Positions 51,077-60,100 of a DNA stretch of 64,000 nucleotides are shown in pieces. Made by a program: the position numbers and the translations under genes. Numbering within the stretch: the first letter of the stretch is position 1; every line of letters starts with the position of its first letter. The notes beneath the pieces are model-generated. The model was not told the origin of the DNA and did no database searches. It worked only from the letters and a program-made list of their open reading frames with translations. The DNA comes from DATCYX01 sp963714425 (GTDB lineage: Bacteria; Chloroflexota; Anaerolineae; Anaerolineales; UBA4823): positions 1 to 64,000 of the forward strand of contig CAVQOI010000014.1 of NCBI GenBank assembly GCA_963714425.1. Direction: 5' to 3'.

Positions 51077-51893
51077 TCAGCCAGCTATGCTGATTATATC
51101 TGCTAAAATCGGCATCTGCTCAGCTATCACATCCGCATCAGTGCGCCCCAAATACTTGTCACCCACGCCGCCATATTCGAATGCCAGCAGCCATGGGGTG
51201 GGCCAATCACCCTGTTTTATACGCGTAAATGCCCATGAGAGCATACGAAAATCACCGGAAATGGGCTGGACGATGGTCCTTGAGCTTGCCGTTAATCCAA
51301 TCTAATCCTGTAAAATGCATCTCACGCATACTGTGCATTGGCAGCTCGGACAAGTATTGATACTCATCGTAGCCAAGATAGCAGGCGGAGATGCGCGCAT
51401 GAGAGAGATCTAGAAGGAAGCCACAGCCCGTCTCTTCAACGATTTGGCGGATAACTCGTGGCTCCGTTGGTGGGCGTAAGATATCCTCGCTCTCACCGCG
51501 GTACGGGATGTTTTCAACGATGACACGCTCTTTCCCAATATGCGAGACGACAGCCTGCACATCGGTGAGCAATTTTTCGAGAACGCGATTAGACTGGCGT
51601 TTCTTTGGGGCATGGACCGGGAATTTGGGGAAATCCACTCGCTCTGCACTGAGATGAAGATTGAGATACGGGGTGCGGGTTGCCTCCATAATGGCTTCGC
51701 AGCGCGCCCAATCCGTCGTGCGTAGGGACCTATTGGCCGTAAAAAGATCAAAATGCACAGCTACCTGGCAATTTCGACTGGCTTCTTCGATGATATCAGG
51801 CCAATCAGGCGTTTTAAACCGGTCGACGCTGAGCTTTCCTTGAGAGAGAAGCGAAGCTGCTTCATGCGAGTAATTAATTGCTAGCTGGATCAT
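51077..51893 (-). pseudogene. TIM-barrel (DUF692/xylose-isomerase-like) gene with a frameshift
   Basis: The first 213 residues (51893-51252) have LAINYSHEAASLL, VAVHFDLFTANRSL, VIVENIPYRGESEDI, GCGFLLDLSHARISACYLGYDEY and MREMHFTGLDWINGK, matching MNIO/DUF692 or sugar-isomerase-like barrels with metal-ligand Asp, His and Glu. The frame stops after LKDHRPAHFR. One frame over, the protein goes on PISGDFRMLSWAFTRIKQ and EYGGVGDKYLG to a stop at 51077, just the expected missing C-terminus. A 4-base (or 1-base) insertion near 51258-51266 explains it. Either a true pseudogene, a sequencing error, or, less likely, programmed frameshifting. Confidence 0.72.
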
Positions 51894-51907
51894 GTATGGT
51901 TATAGGT

Positions 51908-53050
51908 TTAGGGACAGGCGTTGGCAACGTGTTCTTCAAAAGTCTGGGCAAAGGCATGCCTGCCCGTGCCATCGCAAGCAGCACGGAAATAGTAAAACGT
52001 ACTGCTGGCAGGAAATGACACCGCACGCAGAGCCGCTATACCGGGGCTGGAGATCGGTCCGGGTGGGAAGCCTGTGAATTTATAGGTATTATATGCTGAG
52101 TCAACCTTCAGATTCTCGAGAGAGAGTGGGTTTGTCCACCACGTATTTTGTGCTACGTTGAATCCCAAAGCATATTGAACGGTCGGATCGGAGTCCAGTT
52201 TCATCCCAACGGCAATGCGATTGTAAAACACTGAAGCAATGAGCGGCATCTCTTCATCCTGTACGGCTTCACGCTCGATGATGGACGCAAGAGTTACTGC
52301 CTGATAAATATTCAATCCCTGGCTTTCAATTCCTGATTGCAACTCCGGTGAGTGATTTGACTCAAAATTATCAAGCGTCGTGCGGATGAATCCCTCCAAT
52401 GTGAGCGTACGCGAAATTATGTAAGTATCCGGAAACAAGAAGCCCTCGAGCGTGCCGTTTGTTGGTAGAAACTCAGAAAACGAATAACCGTCACGAGGGA
52501 TGCTGACTGAAGCCAAAAAATCTTCAGCACTGATATCTAAACCCGATGTGGGCAGCGAAGCAGCGATCTCCTCTAGTCGCCACCCTGCCAGAATCCTAAA
52601 TGTAATCTGCGAAGGGGTGGAATCCTGCAGTTCGTGGGCAATCTCGACTGAATTCATCGCTGGGCTGAGCTGGTAATCGCCTGCCTGGATGCTTGTATCC
52701 AGACCACTATAGAGCAGGAAGGTGCGGAAAGCATCAGGGCTGGATATCAGCCCTTCATTGTACATGCGCTGGATGAGTGAAGCAGTGGGTTCGCCCAACG
52801 CCACGGAGAATGTTCGTGAGATCCCGGTGGTATCCATTGGTCGGGTGAGTGATTCTTCCTGCAAGATGAGCAACGTAGCGTAATAAATTCCCTCAGGGTA
52901 GGTCAGGTTGTTTGATGGTAGTCCGAAGGATTGGGCGGCGCGCCTGGGAATTACCAGGGTTAGGTTTACAAGGATTAGAGCTAGTACGCATAATAAGAAC
53001 AGAAGGAGCACGCTCAGGAATGCAATGAAAGGCGATCGTTGCTTTGTCAT
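51908..53050 (-). CDS. mltG: Endolytic murein transglycosylase MltG
   Basis: This is a 380-residue protein with an N-terminal hydrophobic anchor (AFLSVLLLFLLCVLALILV), a LysM-like segment (IQAGDYQLSPAMNSVEIAHEL) and the YceG catalytic domain: LEGFLFPDTYIISR, ASIIEREAVQDEEMPLIASV (catalytic Glu), FYNRIAVGMKLDSDPTVQYALG, and NTYKFTGFPPGPISSPGIAAL. It cuts nascent glycan strands and so sets peptidoglycan chain length, indicating this organism makes a murein wall. Overlaps ruvX by 4 bases. Confidence 0.94.
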   Translation of the reverse strand: MTKQRSPFIAFLSVLLLFLLCVLALILVNLTLVIPRRAAQSFGLPSNNLTYPEGIYYATLLILQEESLTRPMDTTGISRTFSVALGEPTASLIQRMYNEGLISSPDAFRTFLLYSGLDTSIQAGDYQLSPAMNSVEIAHELQDSTPSQITFRILAGWRLEEIAASLPTSGLDISAEDFLASVSIPRDGYSFSEFLPTNGTLEGFLFPDTYIISRTLTLEGFIRTTLDNFESNHSPELQSGIESQGLNIYQAVTLASIIEREAVQDEEMPLIASVFYNRIAVGMKLDSDPTVQYALGFNVAQNTWWTNPLSLENLKVDSAYNTYKFTGFPPGPISSPGIAALRAVSFPASSTFYYFRAACDGTGRHAFAQTFEEHVANACP

Positions 53051-53478
53051 TGCGAGATCTCTTCGGCACCAGAGTGAGAGTCGAGGTAGGTCTGCAAAAT
53101 ATACGTGGCGGCCAAATCGTCTATGTGCCCACTGCGTTTGTGCCGGGAAACGCCTAGCTCTCTACGAGCCTGGCGAACCGCACGCGTACTGCCACTTTCA
53201 TCCCACAGGACTACCTGCACAAGGGATTGCGTGCGGATGGCTGCCGCCAGGCGGGCGGATCGCCGGCTCTGAGGGGTGGGATCGCCATACTCGTCCAGAA
53301 CCTGACCTACAACGATCAATTTGGCGCCATGCTCTCCCGCCAGGGCAGCAATAGAAGCCGCGTCCACCAGGCGCGAGACGTGCTTCAACACTACAAACGG
53401 GTTGGCGATGGTGCCTGTAGGGTCGCTGAGAGCAATCCCGATATTCTTTTCCCCCGGATCGATAGCCATAATTCTCAT
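53047..53478 (-). CDS. ruvX: Holliday junction resolvase RuvX / YqgF pre-16S rRNA nuclease
   Basis: This is a 143-residue RNase H-fold nuclease: MRIMAIDPGEKNIGIALSDPTG (first Asp), LIVVGQVLDEYGD, LVQVVLWDESGSTRAV (Glu/Asp), and SGHIDDLAATYILQTYL. It trims pre-16S rRNA 5' ends; a resolvase role is also claimed. The start at 53478 overlaps the previous gene stop, while the longer frame from 53526 lies inside it. The ruvX-mltG pairing is widely conserved. Confidence 0.93.
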   Translation of the reverse strand: MRIMAIDPGEKNIGIALSDPTGTIANPFVVLKHVSRLVDAASIAALAGEHGAKLIVVGQVLDEYGDPTPQSRRSARLAAAIRTQSLVQVVLWDESGSTRAVRQARRELGVSRHKRSGHIDDLAATYILQTYLDSHSGAEEISQ

Positions 53479-54986
53479 AGCACTACTGTTATCCTGAAGG
53501 GTAGGATGGGTAAGCGCGGCCACCATGCCGGTGTGACCCGGATGACAGGTTGGCTTGTCAGTGGATATTTTCCTTCAAGAAGTTGGCGAGCTTCTTGGGT
53601 GGGTGAGCCGAGCACCAGATTGATTGCTTGTGCAATGGGTATGCTGGCTTGCAGACTGCGCTGCGCCTTCACCTGCCAGACTGCCACATTCGGATTCTCC
53701 ATTTTGGGCGGCGTTACCTGCTCAATGACCAGCGTCTCTACCTGAGCGAGATAGCCATCGGGTAAGTTCGCGTCTAACAGCACGTTAGCAAGGGTTTCCA
53801 GAGTCCGCCGGTTGGTGCGGAGGGCTGAATATTCCAGGCGTAGATTTAATAACACTTCTCCGGAAGGTTGTTCATCTGCAGGCAGGTAGGCGATATCTAA
53901 TACCTGTGTCAAGGTAAGTGTAGGAGTAAACATGAGATCCCCAGGAGCAAGCTGCGATTGAAGCTCTCTAAGAGCAGTGTCTTGCAGTGCCGATTCGAGG
54001 TGTTGGTACAAGATTTCTCGGTCGCTCTTGGTAGGCGCAGGTAGCTGCCGATTTGCACCGCCGCGCATTCGCTCGGGATTAGTCGCAGACAGGCTCAATC
54101 CCAGGCTGCCCTCTATGGCGATCAAGGTGTTGGGAGCCAGGTTCCCGCTGGTACCAGGCGTAAGGGCGCTTGCTTCCAAAGTTTCCGTGATTCCTGGCCC
54201 TGCGTCGATGATCCCTCCCTGGAGAGTCGCAAAGCGAATAAGCGGCTCTTCCAACGTACGTACCACCAAACCCTCGGGAATCTCAACCGACTTATCGCTC
54301 AGGTTCGTAAACACGATTGATCCCGTAGCCGCCTGGTCGGGGACTTGGCTGGTACCGCTGGACTGACGACTCTCACGTCCCTCAACGATGACAGTCACTG
54401 CCCGGGCAGGTATTATGCCTGCCAGGTTGATATTCTCCTGGGTGGCACTGGCGCGTACCGTCAGGGTCAATTCCTGGGATGTGGTTCGAGGCTGCAGGTG
54501 AACTTCTGCGCCGGGCAGTAATACAGCTGCCAGAGATAGCACGGCGAGTACACCCAGCGTAAAGATTCCCACTCTTGCAGCTGGTTGCGATGACCAGCCT
54601 GTGTGGGTTTGTTTAGCAGCAAGGCGCAATGCCTGCAGTTCATCTGAGTCGCGCGCAGGTTGGAGCTGCAGCTTTGGCTTGTGTTGGATGCGCCTGCGCC
54701 GCTCGACCCTCCAATGGGCGCTCTGGGCCTGGCGCAGGCTCTTAAACACCGGAATTGAGAGAAAACGAGCGTTGAACCGCACGACTGGGTCGCCAGTCAC
54801 CAAGGCTAATTGGGCACCCAACGCCGCACTGTGCCGTTGCAGCACGACCAAGTCGACACGGCGGCGCAACACCCGGGCGCGCTGTGGCCAAACGAGCAAG
54901 ATTCGGCCTGTCTGACCCCAGTTCATCTTATCGCGGGTGGAGATCACGTCGTCGTGCTCATCCAGTTGCAGAATCTGCGTTTTCAT
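53475..54986 (-). CDS. Membrane protein with baseplate-J-like domain
   Basis: This is a 503-residue protein. Residues 1-140 form a soluble N-terminus with a Rossmann-like start (RILLVWPQRARVLRRRVDLVV, LALVTGDPVV) and a basic stretch. A single transmembrane helix, VGIFTLGVLAVLSLAAVLLP (about 139-158), leads to an extracytoplasmic part with repeated beta segments around TGSIVFTNLSDKSVEIPEGLVV, RFATLQGGI and SALTPGTSGNLAPNTLIAIEG, as in baseplate J/gp47-like proteins. It is the first gene of the ruvX-mltG operon with ATGA-type overlap. A wall-related role is possible from context; no phage genes are nearby. Confidence 0.65.
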   Translation of the reverse strand: MKTQILQLDEHDDVISTRDKMNWGQTGRILLVWPQRARVLRRRVDLVVLQRHSAALGAQLALVTGDPVVRFNARFLSIPVFKSLRQAQSAHWRVERRRRIQHKPKLQLQPARDSDELQALRLAAKQTHTGWSSQPAARVGIFTLGVLAVLSLAAVLLPGAEVHLQPRTTSQELTLTVRASATQENINLAGIIPARAVTVIVEGRESRQSSGTSQVPDQAATGSIVFTNLSDKSVEIPEGLVVRTLEEPLIRFATLQGGIIDAGPGITETLEASALTPGTSGNLAPNTLIAIEGSLGLSLSATNPERMRGGANRQLPAPTKSDREILYQHLESALQDTALRELQSQLAPGDLMFTPTLTLTQVLDIAYLPADEQPSGEVLLNLRLEYSALRTNRRTLETLANVLLDANLPDGYLAQVETLVIEQVTPPKMENPNVAVWQVKAQRSLQASIPIAQAINLVLGSPTQEARQLLEGKYPLTSQPVIRVTPAWWPRLPILPFRITVVL

Positions 54987-54995
54987 TGAATCGCC

Positions 54996-56534
54996 TTATT
55001 GCTCACAACCAGGGCGACCATTCGGTATCATGGTGAAGTCGAATGGGTCTGAATAAACTGAATAATAGCTGATATCTTCTAATTGCTCAAATTTACCATT
55101 GAAGTATTGATTGAAGATCACCCGGAATGAGTTAACCGGGGATATGTTCGCGTACAATATCTCGATTCCAGCATCGGGGAGAAAATAAGCATTAAAAATG
55201 CTCGTGCGCGAGTTAGGCTTGCTGCCAATCGATCCGTGATCGCCTTGCAGGATGATCACAGGGGGTGTGCTTGAGCTAGCAATCATGTATGGTAGCAGCT
55301 CGAGCAAACGCTTATTCAGATATGTGACCTGGTCGCGATATCCCTCTGCGTATTCTTTATCAAAGTCAGTAAAATCGCCATCGGCACTGAAGACATACGG
55401 AGGGTGGGGGATTACCAGGTGAGCAAAGACAAACTTAGGACCAGGCTTCGAGGGAAGCTCACGCAATTGTTCGAGATCGAATAAGATCAAATCACGGTGT
55501 ATCCGGCGTGGGTTATTCAGGTCAGGTTGTAAGAATTTTGGGATCACAACAGCACCATCGGCAAACAGCAATGCTGCCAACTCCCGGAGCAACAGCACTT
55601 CAAAACTGTTCGGGCCTCCAGCGATTTGGCTGGCGTGGAAGAAATCTGAATTTGGCGAGAGATAGATATCAGCATCTTCCAATTGCGTGCCTTTGAAGCC
55701 GGTCTCAAAAGCGACGATCTTATACCCTAGACTTTCAAGGGCTCGCCTGACCGCGCTACGACGGATCAAGTCCTCAAGGCCGACGCGGGTTTTTAGTTCT
55801 GGCGAGTATGCTGGGTTGAGAACTTGCAGGTAATTCAAGTTCAAGGTAGAAGCCAGAGACAGCTGAGTTTGGGCATAATTGCTCTGGCTGCACCTGGCTA
55901 TGTAGAACCCCATGGCTTCAAGCTGGCTCAGAAAAGAAGAGTTATCCAGGTCGAACTCACTCTGCAACACGTCATCCCGTGCATATGCATCCAACACAAT
56001 ATAGTATATATCCGGTGGAACCTCGTCTGAACGGAATTCCAATCCCATGAGACTGACCTGGCTTTCGCTTGCTGCAACAGACGATAATGATCTTGCTGCG
56101 AATGTGCCCATCTGGCCAAGGGGAAGCACGAGCGCAATCACGCCGACTATGTTCAGAAACCGATTCCACGAGTCAAGCGGGCGATTCGAACGGAAAATTA
56201 GTAAACATCCCAAGATAAATATCAGAAGCCAGATCGGAGCCAACAGGCGATGCCTTCCCAGATTGACGGCAAGGGAGGGATGGGTCTCAAGGTAAGTATA
56301 AATATGACCGTACGAGAAGAACAACACCATTGTTAATGTAGTGATCAACCCAGCTTTTAGCCGGCTTTTTACCATAAGGCTGAGACTGATGAACATCCCT
56401 GTAGCGATTAGCAGGGCAATGACTAACGCTCGAATCGATACGACCACCTTTATCTCTTCAATATTGTGGGCTAGCAATGCAATTACCGGATAAATAGCAA
56501 AGAGAAATGGGTGAATTACGGTTGGTCTGCGCAT
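54996..56534 (-). CDS. Membrane sulfatase/alkaline-phosphatase-fold protein
   Basis: This is a 512-residue protein with five N-terminal transmembrane helices (about 10-150), then an extracytoplasmic alkaline-phosphatase-superfamily domain: PPDIYYIVLDAYARDDVLQ, SQSNYAQTQLSLASTLNLNY, FVFAHLVIPHPPYVFSADG and VIILQGDHGSIGSK. The metal-site Asp (LDAYAR) and the GDHG motif are present; the usual nucleophile Thr/Ser would be in the NYAQTQLS segment. Such proteins transfer or hydrolyse phospho- or sulfo-groups on surface polymers (LTA-synthase relatives). It overlaps the methyltransferase gene by one base. Confidence 0.82.
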   Translation of the reverse strand: MRRPTVIHPFLFAIYPVIALLAHNIEEIKVVVSIRALVIALLIATGMFISLSLMVKSRLKAGLITTLTMVLFFSYGHIYTYLETHPSLAVNLGRHRLLAPIWLLIFILGCLLIFRSNRPLDSWNRFLNIVGVIALVLPLGQMGTFAARSLSSVAASESQVSLMGLEFRSDEVPPDIYYIVLDAYARDDVLQSEFDLDNSSFLSQLEAMGFYIARCSQSNYAQTQLSLASTLNLNYLQVLNPAYSPELKTRVGLEDLIRRSAVRRALESLGYKIVAFETGFKGTQLEDADIYLSPNSDFFHASQIAGGPNSFEVLLLRELAALLFADGAVVIPKFLQPDLNNPRRIHRDLILFDLEQLRELPSKPGPKFVFAHLVIPHPPYVFSADGDFTDFDKEYAEGYRDQVTYLNKRLLELLPYMIASSSTPPVIILQGDHGSIGSKPNSRTSIFNAYFLPDAGIEILYANISPVNSFRVIFNQYFNGKFEQLEDISYYSVYSDPFDFTMIPNGRPGCEQ

Positions 56535-57916
56535 TAACCTCGCACCTGCATCAGGTAAAGAATGCGCTCGGAATCGCGAATGGTTTCAAGCTTGATGATA
56601 TTGTAGTGATCACCGAACGCCCTCTCAAAGTGACCCTGAGAATAGTCGGCGAAGATATCTTCCCGGGACGCAAGCAATCTCTGCACTTGCGAGTCGCTCT
56701 TTGGAACGAACTCGATGATCAACCATTGCGCCAGGTTGCGAAAATAAGAAGACACGCGGTCGAGGGGGAGATTATTTGCGATCGCCAGATGGTGGATCAA
56801 TGCCAGCGCCATGACGGCATCAACCGGCCCACGCGCCTCCATCGATCGACGCTCACGATTTGCCCAGCCAATCCCTGGGCTCGGGTTGGACAAATCCAGG
56901 AGCAGCGGGAGAAGATTTGTCTCTCCGGATTTGCGGCATTCCAAGTAGTTTGTCTCGACTGCTCCTGGATCCATATCAAAAGCGACAGTCAAAGCACCCA
57001 TCTGGCTTGAGACGCGGCTGAAAAAGCCCGTATTTGCTCCCAGGTCCCAAACTCTGCCGGGCTTAATAATGGTCAGGTAATCTCCAACCAGTGTTTTTTT
57101 GTGATCCAATCCGGCGGGGGTGTAGTTTGTCTCTGAGTAATAATTCCCCCAATCCGTTCCCTGAGCAGACCATTTAAGCCCGCGTACCGCGCTCTCCAGG
57201 CTGTCGATCCAACCTAATAGACTGTTCATGCCCATACTTCTGCCAGCTGGCAATTCTTTGGCAGCATACCGTTTTTGAGAAGCTGCGTGCATGTGGATGT
57301 GCAACTGCAATGGCCAGCTCAGGCGGGTTCTCCAGGGGAGCAACCTGCTGGCTAAATCCAACGGAATCCCATCGATGAAGTCTCGCAGTAACAACCCCAG
57401 ACGCACATCGCGCGAAGCCATCAAGCTGAGCGGCGCGAGGAAATGTTGGCAGAACTGCCTGTACGCCACCCATGGCTGGCCTTGATTGTAAATTTCGAAG
57501 GATAGTGTGTCGATCAGCACCGGCTTCCCATGGTGGAATTGGATATTGTATGCGCTACTATCCTTCAGGCTCATCCCCCGCTGCAATGCCCACTTCTGGA
57601 TTGCCAGAGTCAACAGCGCGGAATCTTTTAGCTGGCTGAAACTCCACTCATAAGGATAGGAAATAAAGTCGACGAGTTCTGGACGGATCACCTTCCAGGC
57701 GTTGGATGGATCGAGGGGAGGTGTATCTACTTCCTCATGACGGATGAGCAGTCCAGCCTCAGTCAACTCGTGGTAAAGGCCGGAGTCGTGCAGACGTGTG
57801 TAATGCTCCTGGTACTTTCGGTTTACCTGGCGATAGAGGACCGCGTCTCGGGTGAAAAGCTGTCCGCTTGGGTCACGAAAAGAGGCCTCAACCGGCTCAT
57901 CCATACCAAAGGTCAT
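56534..57916 (-). CDS. SAM-dependent methyltransferase (NoeA-like)
   Basis: This is a 460-residue protein. The first 230 residues (ASFRDPSGQLFTRDAVLYRQV, WSFSQLKDSALLTLAIQKWA, FQFHHGKPVLIDTLSFE-type segment) match NoeA-like host-specificity proteins; the second half is a class I methyltransferase with PGRVWDLGANTGFFSRVSSQMG (SAM motif I), VAFDMDPGAVETNY and VDAVMALALIHHLAIANNLP. The substrate is probably a surface sugar or lipid-linked intermediate, from the genomic neighbourhood. Coupled to the small membrane gene by a 4-base overlap. Confidence 0.85.
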   Translation of the reverse strand: MTFGMDEPVEASFRDPSGQLFTRDAVLYRQVNRKYQEHYTRLHDSGLYHELTEAGLLIRHEEVDTPPLDPSNAWKVIRPELVDFISYPYEWSFSQLKDSALLTLAIQKWALQRGMSLKDSSAYNIQFHHGKPVLIDTLSFEIYNQGQPWVAYRQFCQHFLAPLSLMASRDVRLGLLLRDFIDGIPLDLASRLLPWRTRLSWPLQLHIHMHAASQKRYAAKELPAGRSMGMNSLLGWIDSLESAVRGLKWSAQGTDWGNYYSETNYTPAGLDHKKTLVGDYLTIIKPGRVWDLGANTGFFSRVSSQMGALTVAFDMDPGAVETNYLECRKSGETNLLPLLLDLSNPSPGIGWANRERRSMEARGPVDAVMALALIHHLAIANNLPLDRVSSYFRNLAQWLIIEFVPKSDSQVQRLLASREDIFADYSQGHFERAFGDHYNIIKLETIRDSERILYLMQVRG

Positions 57917-58131
57917 TCTTCTTTGCCAGAGCCGTTACGAGTGAAAAGTTTGCGGAAGAAATCTGTAATCTTCTTCCAATAGCTTTTGAGAATGAAGAGG
58001 CTGCCAACCAACGCGGCGAGTAGTAGCTGCAGGATAAAACTGCCTGACCCAGGATCAAGGTAAGCGTGCCCGCTTTTCGCGGGTGCCGAGAGAAGGTTAG
58101 CTATCGTGGCGATGAATTCAATTTGGTGCAT
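57913..58131 (-). CDS. Small membrane protein with AYLDPGSGSFILQ motif
   Basis: This is a 72-residue protein. After a short N-terminus comes AYLDPGSGSFILQLLLAAL followed by VGSLFILKSYWKKITDFFRK, one hydrophobic hairpin and a basic tail. The YLDPGSGS motif marks a widely distributed small family found beside glycan and methyltransferase genes. Function unknown; probably a membrane partner of the methyltransferase or phosphatase-fold protein that follow in the operon. Confidence 0.75.
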   Translation of the reverse strand: MHQIEFIATIANLLSAPAKSGHAYLDPGSGSFILQLLLAALVGSLFILKSYWKKITDFFRKLFTRNGSGKEE

Positions 58132-58197
58132 TGGATTTGACTCGCTTTTCTATTCGTAAAGAAGACCGATACTCATTCGCAATTATGGTGGGGTTGC

Positions 58198-59352
58198 CTA
58201 CGGGATAAATGACTTAACCGCGTCGATAACACTTTGTTGTTCGATTGCACGCAAACCCGTGTAAAAGGGCAGGCGAACCAAGCGATCGCTGACCTGCTCG
58301 GTTACTGGACAGTCACCAGGACTCCCACCATAGCGCCGGCCCATTTCGGAGAGGTGTAAAGGCTGGTAATGGAACACGCTCAAGATGCGATGCTTCTTAA
58401 GGTGGTCAATCAGCGCCTGGCGACTCTCCAACGAAGGCATCAATAAGTAATACATATGGTAGGGTTGCTCGCAGTGGGGTGGGATATGTGGTGTCTGCAC
58501 CTGGGCTTCAGCTGACCAATCCCTTAGGTGATCTTGGTATGTCTCCCAGACATGCCGGCGCTTCGCCTGGATTTCAGTGCTGGCTTCCAATTGGGCATAC
58601 AGGCATGCAGCCAGGAGGTCAGATGGCAGGTAGCTGGATCCAATATCGACCCAGGTGTACTTATCCACTTGCCCGCGGAAAAACCGGCTGCGGTTTGTGC
58701 CCTTCTCGCGTATGATCTCGGCACGCTCGACGAAAGCCGGGTCGTTGATCACCAGGGCACCGCCCTCCCCGCACGAGAAGTTCTTCGTCTCATGAAAGCT
58801 CTGGGTTGCCAAGGCGCCAAAGGCACCTAACAGCTCCCCGGAATACTTCCCTAACAGGCCATGCGCATTGTCCTCAATTACGGGGAGGGAGTATTTCTGG
58901 GCAATTTGCAATATTGATTCCATCTCGCAACCCACACCCGCATAATGCACAACGACGATGGCGCGCGTCTTAGATGTAATACGTGTCTCCAATTGATTCT
59001 CATCAAGGTTGAGGGTATCCGAACGGATATCGATAAACACTGGGCGCGCCCCACGCAGGCAAAAAGCGTTAATGGTTGAGACAAACGTGAAGGAGGGTAC
59101 AATCACCTCATCACCGGCTTTAAGATCCAGCAAAAGCGCTGCCATCTCCAGGGCATGCGTACAAGATGTAGTCAGCATTACCTTGGTAGCGCCCAATTCC
59201 CTTTCCAACCAGGAATGGCATTGCTTTGTATAGGGGCCATCACCGGAGATGTGACCGTTGGCGTACGCCTGTGCCATGTACCTGTTCTCATTACCGGTAA
59301 TATAGGCACGATTAAACGGGATTGCGTAAGTTTCCGCAGGGATGGCTGTCAT
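58198..59352 (-). CDS. rffA: dTDP-4-amino-4,6-dideoxygalactose transaminase
   Basis: This is a 384-residue DegT/DnrJ/EryC1-family PLP enzyme. It shows IPFNRAYITGNENRYMAQAY, VMLTTSCTHALEMAALLLDL, EVIVPSFTFVSTINAFCLRG, IEDNAHGLLGKYSG and the PLP lysine in QSFHETKNFSCGEGGALVIN. RffA/WecE converts dTDP-4-keto-6-deoxyglucose to dTDP-4-amino-4,6-dideoxygalactose (thomosamine). Followed directly by an RffC-like acyltransferase, giving dTDP-Fuc4NAc. It overlaps that gene by 4 bases. Genes for the dTDP-sugar precursor (rmlA/rmlB) are not in this window. Confidence 0.92.
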   Translation of the reverse strand: MTAIPAETYAIPFNRAYITGNENRYMAQAYANGHISGDGPYTKQCHSWLERELGATKVMLTTSCTHALEMAALLLDLKAGDEVIVPSFTFVSTINAFCLRGARPVFIDIRSDTLNLDENQLETRITSKTRAIVVVHYAGVGCEMESILQIAQKYSLPVIEDNAHGLLGKYSGELLGAFGALATQSFHETKNFSCGEGGALVINDPAFVERAEIIREKGTNRSRFFRGQVDKYTWVDIGSSYLPSDLLAACLYAQLEASTEIQAKRRHVWETYQDHLRDWSAEAQVQTPHIPPHCEQPYHMYYLLMPSLESRQALIDHLKKHRILSVFHYQPLHLSEMGRRYGGSPGDCPVTEQVSDRLVRLPFYTGLRAIEQQSVIDAVKSFIP

Positions 59353-60092
59353 CTCTCACATTCCACAAACCATTTATGATACCAGAGTTGCATTGATTTC
59401 GTCAGGAAGCCGTTGCGCTGGAATAACCTTTGTGCAGCGATATTCCTCCCCTGCGTTACTACATAAACTCGTGTGCATTCTTGGTCGTTAAACCATTGTA
59501 ACGCTGCCCTAACCAGGGAATTTCCGATACCGCTGCCACGCGTATCCGGATCGATACCCAAAAGACCCAATTCACCGCTCTTGTTTTCTTCTCGTAAGTG
59601 ACAGGTCATGTAGCCCACCGGTCTTTCTGCTACCTGAGCAACCAACACACGATCCGCGTATCCCTGGCAGCTATTTTCGATCCAGGTCTGGTAAAGACTG
59701 GCACACGCCTCGCGGGAAAAACATGTGTCAAAATAGAAGCGGGAAAGGGTATAACTCGTCTTAGCAATTTCCCGAAAGACTGTCATATCCCCGGGTTGGA
59801 CGAGGCGAATTGTCAAACCGGGAGCTGGATCGGGTGCTTCAGTCCAGTTGTGTAATTCCCGCTCTAATATCATGCGTACATCCACAAAGCGGAATTGGTA
59901 CTGCTCTGCCAGGCGGGAGGTTTTGGCGTCAAAGGCGTCAGCTAAGAAATACAGGCACTCAATGCTATGATTCTCACACCATGCGATCAATCTTTCGATG
60001 TAGTCTTCGTCCAGGAGCGTGTTGTTGGCGCGAGCAATCCTCTTTCCGAAGAAATTCGTATCCCAGGCTAACAACTGGCAGGGATCATTCAT
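59349..60092 (-). CDS. rffC: dTDP-4-amino-4,6-dideoxygalactose N-acetyltransferase (RffC-like GNAT)
   Basis: This is a 247-residue GNAT enzyme. It opens CQLLAWDTNFFGKRIARAN, typical of WecD/RffC, and has the acetyl-CoA loop LLGIDPDTRGSGIGNSLVRAALQW followed by TQGRNIAAQRLFQRNGFLTK. It acetylates the amino group made by the preceding RffA. Operon placement and ATGA overlap support the pair. Residual doubt is whether the acceptor is exactly thomosamine. Confidence 0.86.
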   Translation of the reverse strand: MNDPCQLLAWDTNFFGKRIARANNTLLDEDYIERLIAWCENHSIECLYFLADAFDAKTSRLAEQYQFRFVDVRMILERELHNWTEAPDPAPGLTIRLVQPGDMTVFREIAKTSYTLSRFYFDTCFSREACASLYQTWIENSCQGYADRVLVAQVAERPVGYMTCHLREENKSGELGLLGIDPDTRGSGIGNSLVRAALQWFNDQECTRVYVVTQGRNIAAQRLFQRNGFLTKSMQLWYHKWFVECER

Positions 60093-60100
60093 GGTTAATC

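Noticed and set aside
53479..53526. Longer RuvX start
   Set aside because: The additional residues lie within the upstream baseplate-J-like gene and precede the conserved MRIMAIDPG start; ATGA-type coupling supports 53478.
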